DNA of 64,000 nt from Bin5 sp965218625 (GTDB taxonomy: Bacteria > Chloroflexota > Anaerolineae > Caldilineales > Caldilineaceae): assembly GCA_965218625.1 (NCBI GenBank), contig CBDCLG010000013.1:124001-188000 (forward strand). The letters are read 5' to 3'. The notes below the pieces were generated by a model, which saw only the letters and a list, made by a program, of their open reading frames with translations, ran no database searches and was not told the DNA's origin. Positions 35,609-43,552 of this stretch are shown here, in pieces (the stretch's first letter is position 1; every line of letters starts with the position of its first letter). The position numbers and the translations under genes are program-made.

Positions 35609-36424
35609 TCAGGTCAGTGTGCGCAGGAATGTGAGGGCTGCCTGCGCCGAGGCGGCAGGGTCGTCGAACTTTCCGGTCTCGATGACGATGTAGTCGTCGT
35701 AGCCGACCTGGCGGAGGGCGTCGAGGACGGCGGCGACGGGCACGTCGCCCTGGCCAAACGGCTTGCGATTGAGGCCGTCGAAATGGAGCGCGTACCTGGA
35801 GCCGGGCGGTTCGCCGCCCTGGTGGTACTCTTTGGCGTGGACGCGGGCGATACGGGATCCCAGGTGGGCTATCTCTTCGAGGGGGTCGGCGCCGAGCGCC
35901 ATGCTGTTGCCCATGTCCCAGTAGTTGCCGACGTTGGGTGAGTAGACGTTGTCGAGCACCTCGGCGGTGAGCTCGGCGGGCATGGTGTGTTCGATGGCGA
36001 GAATGACGCCGGCGGCTTCAGCGTCGGGCGCGAGTTGCTGCAGATTCTTGACGAGGCGGGAAACGGCTGCAACGCCTTTGATCTCGGCGACGGCGAAGAA
36101 GGGCACGAGGAGGTAGCGGGCGCCGAGGTCGGCGCAGAGCGTGATGCCGGCGCGGACGGCTTCGAGACCGAAGGCCTCCTTATCCTCCTGTGCGATGCCG
36201 CCCTGGCTGAGAAAGTGGCCGGCGACGGAGGGGATTTCAACGCCGGCCTCGTCGGCGGCAGAGCGGATAGCGGCGCGGTTTTCGGGCGCGAGCCTGCCGC
36301 CCGGCTGGACCCAGTCCATGTCCTTCCAATCGAGCTCGACACCGTCGAAGCCGAGGCGGGCGGCGGCGGTGAAGAGAGATTCGAGCGATTCTTCGATTAC
36401 GTTCTGCAGTGTACCGATCTTCAC
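35609..36424 (-). CDS. Sugar phosphate isomerase/epimerase-like TIM barrel
   Basis: 271 residues from a GTG at 36424. It belongs to the xylose-isomerase-like (AP endonuclease 2) barrel family: GFDGVELDWKDMDW near the N-terminus, LAIEHTMPAEL and NYWDMGNSMALG with metal-site Glu, His and Asp, and RVHAKEYH toward the end. Members isomerise keto-sugars or dehydrate keto-inositols. It starts three bases after the Gfo/Idh stop, a pairing seen often in sugar and inositol catabolism. Confidence 0.9.
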   Translation of the reverse strand: MKIGTLQNVIEESLESLFTAAARLGFDGVELDWKDMDWVQPGGRLAPENRAAIRSAADEAGVEIPSVAGHFLSQGGIAQEDKEAFGLEAVRAGITLCADLGARYLLVPFFAVAEIKGVAAVSRLVKNLQQLAPDAEAAGVILAIEHTMPAELTAEVLDNVYSPNVGNYWDMGNSMALGADPLEEIAHLGSRIARVHAKEYHQGGEPPGSRYALHFDGLNRKPFGQGDVPVAAVLDALRQVGYDDYIVIETGKFDDPAASAQAALTFLRTLT

Positions 36425-36427
36425 AGA

Positions 36428-37384
36428 TCACTCCACCTTTTCGATCTGGCCCGACTTGAGCGAGCGGTTGGCGGCCAGGGTTGCGGCGAGCGACTTGACG
36501 GCGTCGGCGTAGGATGAGCGGACGAGACTCTGGTCGCGCGACTCGATGGCGTCGAGGAACAGCTCGACTTGGCGGAAGTAGCCGCGTTCTTCGCCGAGAT
36601 AGTCGATCTCTTCGCCGCCGATGAAGCCGGAGAGGCCGCGGTCGTTGCTGAGGCGCAGGTAGAATTCGCGGCCGAAGAACTCGACAACGAAGGTATCGTG
36701 GACGCGGGCGGAGCAGGTGCTGGTGATGTTGCCGATGGCGCCGCCGGCGAAGCGCAGGTTTACGGTGGTGCTGTCCTCGAAGTCGGCGATCTCGTCGTCG
36801 GGGCCGTCGTGGCCGAGGGCCTGGACGGTCTCGATGTCGCCGAGGAAGTAACGCAGCCAGTCGAAGAGATGGGTGCTCTGTTCGACGACCTGGCCGGCGC
36901 TGACAGCGAAGACGCCCCACCAGGGATGGCCGGAGGGCATGCGGGCCATGAAGCGGCCTAGGCCCATGCTGAGTTCGCGTCCCTGGACCAGCTCTTTGGC
37001 GCGTTCGGTGATGTCGGAGTAGCGGGCCATGTAGCCGACCTGGTTGATGCATCCGCTGCCGGCGACGGCGGCCTCGGTGCGGCGGGCGGTTTCGATGTCC
37101 ATGGCGACGGGCTTGGCGACGAAAACATGGGCGCCGGCTTCGACGGCGTCGATGGTCTGTGTATCGTGGGCGGCGGGGGGAATGGCGACGAAGACGGCGT
37201 CGAGCGCTTCCTGCGCCAGCATCTGGCGGTGGTCGGTGTAGGAGGCGCAGCCCTGTTCGCCGGAGACGCGAGCGGCGGTCTCAGGATTGATGTCGCAGAT
37301 GGCGGCCACTGGGCGATTGAGCATTGCGAGGCTGCCGAGGTAGTTGCGGGCGATGCTCCCGACGCCGATGAATCCGATGCGCAT
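36428..37384 (-). CDS. Gfo/Idh/MocA family oxidoreductase
   Basis: 318 residues from the ATG at 37384 with GAGGGAC upstream. A longer upstream frame is leader DNA rich in Arg and Pro codons and was rejected. MRIGFIGVGSIARNYLG is the Rossmann motif, and the EKP motif reads AKP (FVAKPVAMD). EQSTHLFDWLRYF matches the conserved His region. It is translationally adjacent to the TIM-barrel gene, and both follow the desaturase-Rieske fusion. Confidence 0.92.
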   Translation of the reverse strand: MRIGFIGVGSIARNYLGSLAMLNRPVAAICDINPETAARVSGEQGCASYTDHRQMLAQEALDAVFVAIPPAAHDTQTIDAVEAGAHVFVAKPVAMDIETARRTEAAVAGSGCINQVGYMARYSDITERAKELVQGRELSMGLGRFMARMPSGHPWWGVFAVSAGQVVEQSTHLFDWLRYFLGDIETVQALGHDGPDDEIADFEDSTTVNLRFAGGAIGNITSTCSARVHDTFVVEFFGREFYLRLSNDRGLSGFIGGEEIDYLGEERGYFRQVELFLDAIESRDQSLVRSSYADAVKSLAATLAANRSLKSGQIEKVE

Positions 37385-37476
37385 TCTATTTGTCCCTCGT
37401 GGTTCCGCGTAATTTCTCGTTCGTGCGTGCGGGACAGGGATGAAAGGGCCCGGTCCCGTGGCCGGCGCGCCGGGGT

Positions 37477-38883
37477 TCAGCCGACGCGGAGGTAGAGCGT
37501 GTTGCCGCGGCGTTCGACGGGATAGGTCTCCAGGTGGTCGCAGGCGGGGGCGCGCAGGGCGCGGCCGGTGGCGACGTCGAAACGGCCGTTGTGGAGCGGG
37601 CATTCGACGACGCCGTCGATGACGAGGCCGTCGGCGAGATAGGCATATTCATGGGTACAGAGGCCGTCGGTGGCGTAGAAGCGGTCGTCCTTGAGGCGGT
37701 AGACGGCGAAGGTACGGCTGCCGTGGTCGATGCGGATGACGTCTTCTTGCTCGATGTCCTCGACGGGGCCGACTTCGATCCATTCGCCGGCGGCTTCGGG
37801 GGCGCTGGCTACTTCGGCATCCTCGGTCTCGGGGTCTCTTGGAATGGCACGCGGGATGACGTATTCGGGCTGGCCGGTTGCCTGTTTGATCAGGGCGGGA
37901 ATCATCTCTTTGTAGCACTGCCAGAGGCTGGTGTAGGCCGGGGGCATCTGGTCCTTGACGGCCTCGTGCAGCTTGGGCAGGGCGTGGTAGGGGGTCATCG
38001 GCATCGAGTGATGCTCGATGTGGTACTGCATATTCATATAGAGGAAGGCGAAGACCGGGTTGATGAAGACTGTGCGCGTGTTTTGGCGGTGGTCGTAGGT
38101 GTCTTCGCCGAGGCCGGCGTGCTGGGTAAGGCCGAGGAAGTGGTGCAGCCAGCCGCCGTAGAAGCGGGGCAGGAGGACGAACATCATGGGCAGGAAGCTG
38201 CCGATGGCGATCGACCAGATTGCGACGGCGGCAAGGATGGCGATGTAGATGCGGCTGGACAGGTACATCTTGGGCAGCTCGCGTTCGGGCATGAAGTCGA
38301 GCACATGGTCGCTGGGTCGGCCGGCGGCGTTGCGGATGACGCGCCAGACTTCGGGCGGGCCGCTGCGGAGGTAGAAGAAGTCCATCAGGATTTTGAGCAG
38401 GTCGGCGGGTCGCTGGACCTGGATTTCGGGGTCGCGGCCGACGATGTAGGTGTGGGTATGGTGGCGGGAGTGGCTCCAGCGCCACATGATGCCCTCGCGC
38501 AGGGTCAAGAAGGCGCATATGTGGAAGAGCGCCTCGTTGAGCCAGCGGGTCCTGAAGGGAGTGCCGTGGCCGCACTCGTGCCAGGCGGCGTCGGAGGAGG
38601 AGTAGATGGTGCCGTAGACGAGGAAGGCAGGGATTGCCCACCAGGTGCCCCAGGAGAGGAAGGCGAGGTAGCCGCTGGCGGCGAGGAGGACGAACCAGAG
38701 GCCGAAGTGCCAGAGGGCGGGTCCGTCGCGGCGCTGCATGATTTCGCGCATCTGCTGGCGGGAGAGGTTTGGCCGCCACCAGTTTTCTTCCATGCGCGAT
38801 TCGATGCGGTCGCCGGCGAGCTCAACGGCGTCGCGGTGGCCGCCGGAGAGGCTGTAATCTCTCTGAAAGGTCTGCACAGCCAT
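37477..38883 (-). CDS. Membrane fatty-acid desaturase fused to C-terminal Rieske ferredoxin
   Basis: 468 residues, ATG behind AAGGAG. Residues 55-300 form a membrane desaturase/hydroxylase domain with several helices and the three histidine boxes HECGH (102-106), HSRHH (138-142) and HIEHH (288-292) that hold the di-iron centre. After an acidic linker (345-380), residues 383-468 form a Rieske [2Fe-2S] domain with ligands C409, H411, C428 and H431 (CTH and CPLH). Desaturases are more often fused to cytochrome b5 or fed by separate ferredoxins, so here the electron donor is built in. The operon context (Gfo/Idh, sugar isomerase, PhyH) suggests a hydroxylase or desaturase for a small molecule as plausibly as for lipids. 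Confidence 0.9.
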   Translation of the reverse strand: MAVQTFQRDYSLSGGHRDAVELAGDRIESRMEENWWRPNLSRQQMREIMQRRDGPALWHFGLWFVLLAASGYLAFLSWGTWWAIPAFLVYGTIYSSSDAAWHECGHGTPFRTRWLNEALFHICAFLTLREGIMWRWSHSRHHTHTYIVGRDPEIQVQRPADLLKILMDFFYLRSGPPEVWRVIRNAAGRPSDHVLDFMPERELPKMYLSSRIYIAILAAVAIWSIAIGSFLPMMFVLLPRFYGGWLHHFLGLTQHAGLGEDTYDHRQNTRTVFINPVFAFLYMNMQYHIEHHSMPMTPYHALPKLHEAVKDQMPPAYTSLWQCYKEMIPALIKQATGQPEYVIPRAIPRDPETEDAEVASAPEAAGEWIEVGPVEDIEQEDVIRIDHGSRTFAVYRLKDDRFYATDGLCTHEYAYLADGLVIDGVVECPLHNGRFDVATGRALRAPACDHLETYPVERRGNTLYLRVG

Positions 38884-39103
38884 GGAGGGTCTCCTTTCAA
38901 CTAGGCGAGAATCGGTTCGAAGGGTCTATGCGGGCAGAGACGGTCTTTGCGGGCGTGATACGGTCAAGTTGGGGGCTGCGGGCGGCCTTGGCCGCAGCCG
39001 TGTTGTCGCGGTCGGCGCGTCCTTTGGGGCCGGCCGCGCGGGGAGGTCGTGTGATTTGGCTCATTGTACATGGAAACGGGGGATTATGCATCTATGGGAA
39101 CGG

Positions 39104-39180
39104 CAGTGGTCAGTGGTCAGTGGTCAGTGGTCAGTTGCCGGTTGCCGGTTGCCAGTTGCCAGTGGTCAGTTGCCAGTGGG
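39104..39180. repeat. Array of eleven tandem heptamers
   Basis: Eleven consecutive 7-base units, all variants of CAGTKGY: CAGTGGT four times, then CAGTTGC, CGGTTGC twice, CAGTTGC, CAGTGGT, CAGTTGC and CAGTGGG. The period is strict over 77 bases. This is the style of the short tandemly repeated repetitive (STRR) heptamers known in cyanobacteria. Confidence 0.9.
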
Positions 39181-39519
39181 CGTGTTTGGGCGTACTTTTT
39201 CAATTTTTCTGAACGGAATGTCTTTTTTTGCGTGCAGGTGGCATGGGTCGTTGCTGGTCGCATATTTTCGGACCTTTTTGGACTCTTTTTTGCTTCTTTG
39301 TATCGCATGACTCTCTTCGCGGTCGTGCGTGATTCGGCAGTGGTTCGTGTTGCTATACGCGCGTTTTGAACGGGTTTTGTCGTGGGTTTTTCATTTTTCC
39401 CGTCTGCTTGGGCCTTTTGTAAGCGGTTGGTGCGAGCCAGGAATGGCGTGTTTGCTAGTAGCGTAGCATGGTTTTCGGGCTCTCGCTATTGGGGGCCTTT
39501 GGGGGAGGAATCTCTTGTA

Positions 39520-39547
39520 GTTCCGAGTTCCGAGTTCCGAGTTCCGA
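39520..39547. repeat. Four perfect tandem GTTCCGA heptamers
   Basis: Four exact copies of GTTCCGA, followed by a degenerate GTTTCC. Same period as the array at 39104-39180 but a different unit. Confidence 0.9.
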
Positions 39548-39717
39548 GTTTCCAGTTGGCCGCTTCGAGCTCCTGTTGTTCACGATGAGGCCGTCGGTAG
39601 TTCGTGTTTTGAGCGGCCGTGGCCTGGATCTTGGCGGCCCTCTGTGTGATTGGCTTGCAGAGGCTTTACTCGCGAGGTGGTATGGCGACGGCCAAATCGG
39701 TTGGCCGTCGGGGGCGG

Positions 39718-39770
39718 TGCGGAGGGATTTCCCTGGCGCAAGGGAGGCCGCTTGCGGCCGACCGCCCATT
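39718..39770. repeat. Degenerate distant copy of the intergenic repeat
   Basis: GGAGGGATTTCCCT, GCGCAAGGGAGG, CCGCTTGCGGCCGACCGCCCAT follows the same order as the copies near 50 kb (palindrome, CACAAGGGAGG, small stem, CGACCGTCCA). The match is partial. Like the others it lies close to heptamer arrays. Confidence 0.5.
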
Positions 39771-39856
39771 TTGGGCGTGATGGCGCGTGGCATGGAAATA
39801 TTGTACTGCGGGATTGGAGCTTTTGCAGGGGCGGAGCGAACTGAGGCGTGCGGGGA

Positions 39857-40822
39857 TCAGCGTTCGTTCAGAGAGGTCCAGCCGCGGCCGGGCATGGCGG
39901 GGCGAGTCTGTTCGTAGCGGGTGCGTACCTGTTTGAAGTGTTCGGCGGAGCGGACTTCGCGGGCGGGGTCGCTGGGGTCGCGGATGACGAAATCGGCTTC
40001 GGGAGGGTAGCAGGCCATGGTGACGGGGTCGCGTTCGGGGGTGTAGACGGCGGGGTCTTCGCCGACGTTGTTGGGGACGTCGGCGCCCTGGTAGCGGAGG
40101 TCGACGCTCCAGCGCACGATGTCGGAGGTGTTGGCGAACGAGGCGTGGGGGGTGAGGTTGGTGAGGAGGAGGACGTCGCCGGCCTTCATGGGCATGACGA
40201 CGGGTTTGGCGGCGGGCAGGTGGTCGGAAGGGACTTCGAGGAAGCCGACGTGGCCGCCGGTGAAGTGGCGGAGGATGCCATCGGTGTGGACGGTGGGGAT
40301 GACGTGGAGGCAGCCGTTTTCGAGGGTGGCGTCGACGAGGGGAAGCCAGCAGGTGACGATGAGATGGCGGTCGCAGTGGGCGAGGGTGTAGCCGGCGTCC
40401 TGGTGCCAGGGGACTTCGCCGCGGTCCCAGCCGGGCAGCTTGGGGCGGATGCGGTAGACGGAGGAGCCGACGATATCGGAGCCGACGAGGCTTTCGATGC
40501 AGGAGAGGAGAGGGGCGTGGCGGATGGTCTGCAGCATGGCCGGCCCCTTGAAGCCGCCGCCGCCTTTGCCCATGACAGCGAGGGCGATGCGCTCGCCGGC
40601 GGCTGGGTTTTCGGCATGGATGGAGGCGAGCCGCCGGCCGAAGGGTTGCTGGCGGTAGAGGGGCGAGAGCTGTCCGGCGGCGTGGCGGGCGATCGCCTCG
40701 CGGTCGATGATTTCGGTTATGGCGGCGCGCAGCGACTGCAGGTCATCTTCGCAGAAGATACCGGGTTTCAGAAGGTAGCCGCGGCTGTGGAAACTGCGCA
40801 GTTCTTCCTGGGTCAGACTCAT
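39857..40822 (-). CDS. Phytanoyl-CoA dioxygenase (PhyH) family protein
   Basis: 321 residues from the ATG at 40822, somewhat longer than most family members. The iron site is H140 and D142 (PWHQDAGY) with H226 (LTPHASFAN), and R237 may bind 2-oxoglutarate. LHVIPTVH replaces the common IPGSH motif. It lies 29 bases downstream of another PhyH gene and probably shares its promoter at 41969-41997. There is no strong ribosome site at the start codon. Confidence 0.9.
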   Translation of the reverse strand: MSLTQEELRSFHSRGYLLKPGIFCEDDLQSLRAAITEIIDREAIARHAAGQLSPLYRQQPFGRRLASIHAENPAAGERIALAVMGKGGGGFKGPAMLQTIRHAPLLSCIESLVGSDIVGSSVYRIRPKLPGWDRGEVPWHQDAGYTLAHCDRHLIVTCWLPLVDATLENGCLHVIPTVHTDGILRHFTGGHVGFLEVPSDHLPAAKPVVMPMKAGDVLLLTNLTPHASFANTSDIVRWSVDLRYQGADVPNNVGEDPAVYTPERDPVTMACYPPEADFVIRDPSDPAREVRSAEHFKQVRTRYEQTRPAMPGRGWTSLNER

Positions 40823-40851
40823 GGGCCGGCGTGTATCTGGGAGCCCGGGCG

Positions 40852-41895
40852 TCAGGCGGGCGCGCTGACTTCGGCAAGTACGTCGCGGGCCTTCTGGGCG
40901 TCCTCCGAAGTTGGATCGTTATTGATCACTCGCCGGAGCCTGAGGAGGGCCTGGTCGTGGCCATCGCGGGCCAGGTCGAGCGCTTCGGCGAAGCCGCGTT
41001 CTCTGTAGGTGGAGTCGAAGGCGACGACGGGGTTGTCGACCTCTTGCCAATAGTATTGATATTCGTCGGCTTCCCAGTCCTGGTAGACCTGTTCCCAGCT
41101 GAGGCCGCTGGGGCCGTGGGGATCGAGCATGTGCTCGGCGATGAGGTCGCCGACGGCGAGGTAGCGGTTGTCGAGTGAGAGGCGCAGCTTGTCCTCGGTC
41201 TCGTTGGGGAGTGCGCCGTGGATGGTGAGGGCGGGGAAGATGAGCGTGTCGCCGGCCTCGTAGTCGGTCGAGTACCAGGTAGGGTCGATCTCCTCTTCTT
41301 CTTCGACATTGACGACGAGGCCGCCGGCGCCGAGGGAGAAGTGATGGTCGAGGACGCGTTCGACCTTGTGGGAGCCGGGGATTACGGCGAGGCCGCCGAG
41401 ATCGATGGGGCAGTCGCCGATGGGGGCCCAGCTGGTGAGGGTCTCGTAGTTGCCCTGGAAGTGGACGAAGTCCTGGTGGATGGGGGTTGTATGTTCGGTG
41501 TACTGGGGGAACCAGATGCGAGCGATCTGCTGCGGATGGGGCATGGCGGGCCGGCCCATGATTTTTTCGATCATGGTTGTGACTTCGGGCCAGTGGCCGG
41601 CGCGGTGGAAGGCTTCGAGCTTGTAGACTTGTCGGTAGCCGGCGGTGTACTCGCTGTCGCCCTCGGTGCACTGTTTGGAGACGTCGGCGATGCCGTCAAC
41701 GGGGTCGGTGTCGGGCAGGAGCCATCCAACCTCCTGGATGCGGGTCATCATTACTTCGCGCAGCTCCCACATTTTGTCGGGATCCTGCATGCGTTTGAAG
41801 AAGAGGTAGCCTTCGTCAGCGATGCGGCGCTGCAGCTCGGCGGAATCGTCGATGGCGTCGTTTGACACGCGCAATTCGCGGACTTCCACAGCCAT
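40852..41895 (-). CDS. Phytanoyl-CoA dioxygenase (PhyH) family protein
   Basis: 347 residues from the ATG at 41895 with AAAGGA upstream. The frame extends to 41997, but that overlaps the promoter. Iron ligands H140 and D142 (PIHQDFVHF) and H226 (LTIHGALPN) are present, and LAVIPGSH is conserved. An acidic run VEEEEEID lies between the second and third ligands. The C-terminal 70 residues (after SLDNRYL) are an extension absent from the shorter paralogues. First gene of a two-gene transcript. Confidence 0.9.
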   Translation of the reverse strand: MAVEVRELRVSNDAIDDSAELQRRIADEGYLFFKRMQDPDKMWELREVMMTRIQEVGWLLPDTDPVDGIADVSKQCTEGDSEYTAGYRQVYKLEAFHRAGHWPEVTTMIEKIMGRPAMPHPQQIARIWFPQYTEHTTPIHQDFVHFQGNYETLTSWAPIGDCPIDLGGLAVIPGSHKVERVLDHHFSLGAGGLVVNVEEEEEIDPTWYSTDYEAGDTLIFPALTIHGALPNETEDKLRLSLDNRYLAVGDLIAEHMLDPHGPSGLSWEQVYQDWEADEYQYYWQEVDNPVVAFDSTYRERGFAEALDLARDGHDQALLRLRRVINNDPTSEDAQKARDVLAEVSAPA

Positions 41896-41968
41896 GGGAT
41901 TATCCTTTCGCATGCGGGCGCTCGGAGGCGACTCCGTTCCCGAAAAATGGGGCCTTGGGCTGTCAGAA

Positions 41969-41997
41969 ATTATAGTAGAAGAGAGAGTCAGAGTCAA
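41969..41997 (-). promoter_or_regulatory. Sigma-70-type promoter of the two PhyH genes at 39857-41895
   Basis: On the minus strand, TTGACT (41992-41997), a 17-base spacer and a perfect TATAAT (41969-41974). The leader to the ATG at 41895 would be about 67 bases. Confidence 0.7.
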
Positions 41998-42175
41998 CCA
42001 GAGTACGGGGAGGCAGGAGGGCTATGGGAGGGGTGAGCGGCTCTGGCAAAGGCGGCGGTGGAGGCGAGGGAAGGTCCGGGCGGCGCGAAATTGCCGGTGG
42101 TGGTGTGCACGGGAAGGGTGATAGAATGAAAGTTCACACGGAATCGAACAGTCAGTCACGAATGGAGCGGCAGAA

Positions 42176-42739
42176 ATGAAGGAATCGGGGCGGAATGTGA
42201 TATTCAGTGAGCGGTTCGACGGTGGGTTGGATGCGGGCTGGCGATGGATCCGGGAGGACCCGGACCGCTGGCGGCTGTGTGAGGGCGGGCTGGAGATCAT
42301 GGTAGAGCCGGGGCTGGCTGACACGGTCAAGAATGCGTTGGTGCGGGCGGCGCCGGACCGGGAGGATGGGCCGTATGCGATCGAGGTGACGATTTTCAAC
42401 TATACGGCGCCGACGCAGCAGTACGAGCAGGGGGGCATCACGTGGTACCAGGAGGGCGAGCCTGTGTTCAAGGAGGTGAAGGAGCTGGTGGACGGCGTGC
42501 TGTGCATCATCCCGGGCGGCAATCCGGTGCCGACGGAGGGGGTGCGGCTGCGGCTGGTTGTGGACGAGGACTCATGGGAGGCGCAGTTCCGTGCGCCGGG
42601 CGCGGCTGAGTATGAGATGGCAGGGGCGGGCGACCTGCCGCCGGGCGAGGAGGAGGAGGTGAGCATCCAGTGCTACAACGGGCCGCCGGGCGCGGAGCAC
42701 TGGATTCGTTTCGAGGATTTTCGGATTGTGCGGCTATAG
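42176..42739 (+). CDS. Concanavalin-A-like beta-sandwich protein (DUF1349-like)
   Basis: 187 residues. FSERFDGGLDAGWRWIRED at the N-terminus, EQGGITWYQEG in the middle and EHWIRFEDFRIVRL at the end fit the small jelly-roll proteins related to the C-terminal domain of beta-xylosidases and DUF1349. There is no signal peptide. It probably binds or trims a carbohydrate. The assignment is by fold pattern and is moderately sure. Its 3' end overlaps the convergent cyanophycinase-like gene by six bases. Confidence 0.7.
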   Translation: MKESGRNVIFSERFDGGLDAGWRWIREDPDRWRLCEGGLEIMVEPGLADTVKNALVRAAPDREDGPYAIEVTIFNYTAPTQQYEQGGITWYQEGEPVFKEVKELVDGVLCIIPGGNPVPTEGVRLRLVVDEDSWEAQFRAPGAAEYEMAGAGDLPPGEEEEVSIQCYNGPPGAEHWIRFEDFRIVRL

Positions 42740-43468
42740 GGATCGCTGGACCCAAGGATTCTCGGGAAGGGTAAACTCGTCGCCGGGGCGGTAGGTCTCG
42801 GGTTGGGTGATGGGCTGGTCAGGGGGGTAGAGGGTGACATTGCCGCCGCCGTGCACGGTCCACTCGAAGACACTTTGGCCGCTGATCGCGCCTGTTTCTT
42901 CGTCGATACCGACCAGGGTTGCGTCGGGCAGCAGGGCGCGCAAGGATTTCGCCCAGTTCTGGCCGAAATTGTTGTGGTGAGGCAGGACGCAAGCATTTTC
43001 TATCAGCCCCAGGCCGTGCACAACCTGCTGCGTGCGCGGGTCGTAGAGATGGTCGCAGAGGACCATTGCGCCGGCGCTGCTTCCGGCGAGTACCGCGCCC
43101 TGTGCATGTGCGGTCAGAACTGCTTCCCAGGCAGGTGTATCCCTAAGCGTTTCACAAAGATATCGGGGGAAACCGCCTAGAAGGTAAATGAGCCGCGCTG
43201 CGGCCAGCGGTTCGATTGTGGCGTCGTTCTCGGCTGAGTCTCGGTCAATCAGCGGGACTATCTCTACATTTGTAGCGCCGAGACTTGTGAACCAGCGGCG
43301 GCCATTTTCGCCGGCGCGCTGGTGGTTGTTGTCGGGCGCGGCGGCGGTGGGCAGGATGACGATGGGCGCGTCGGGGCCGCCGGCGAGCTCGAAGCAGCGC
43401 ATGTCGGGCAGGGCCATCTGTCCGCCAAACTCGGCGCCGCCCTCCAGAGCGATGTGTCCGTAATCCAT
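42734..43468 (-). CDS. Peptidase S51/cyanophycinase-like protein
   Basis: 244 residues. The nucleophile elbow GSSAGAMVL holds the catalytic Ser, preceded by IYLLGGFPRYL, as in peptidase S51 (dipeptidase E, cyanophycinase). The family has a class I glutamine amidotransferase-like fold. Cyanophycinases degrade the Asp/Arg storage polymer and dipeptidase E cleaves Asp-X dipeptides; which applies here is not clear, and no cyanophycin synthetase is present in this window. It lies upstream of a MalG-type gene on the same strand. Confidence 0.85.
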   Translation of the reverse strand: MDYGHIALEGGAEFGGQMALPDMRCFELAGGPDAPIVILPTAAAPDNNHQRAGENGRRWFTSLGATNVEIVPLIDRDSAENDATIEPLAAARLIYLLGGFPRYLCETLRDTPAWEAVLTAHAQGAVLAGSSAGAMVLCDHLYDPRTQQVVHGLGLIENACVLPHHNNFGQNWAKSLRALLPDATLVGIDEETGAISGQSVFEWTVHGGGNVTLYPPDQPITQPETYRPGDEFTLPENPWVQRSL

Positions 43469-43552
43469 TTTAAACTTTCCCCAATTCTGGCTTAAGCAGA
43501 GACGGGTGAAGACCGGTCCTCCGGTCTACTCGGCGCGCCCGCGGGCGAGTGC

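Larger units (their letters stand above)
38884..39856. other. Noncoding region with heptanucleotide repeats
   Basis: About 970 bases between the start of the desaturase gene and the end of a PhyH gene. I find no gene here. It carries two heptamer arrays (39104-39180 and 39520-39547) and a degenerate copy of an intergenic repeat (about 39718-39770) that also occurs three times near 50 kb. The central part (about 39180-39480) is T-rich on the plus strand. Confidence 0.6.

Noticed and set aside
37534..38904. 456-codon frame antisense to the desaturase gene
   Set aside because: Low-complexity Gly/Ala/Val/Asp composition. The opposite strand carries clear His boxes and Rieske ligands.
39104..39180. 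Repeat array considered as CRISPR
   Set aside because: Contiguous 7-base units with no spacers and no cas genes in the window.
39848..41008. 386-codon plus-strand frame over two PhyH genes
   Set aside because: Spans the junction of two real minus-strand genes and has no family features.
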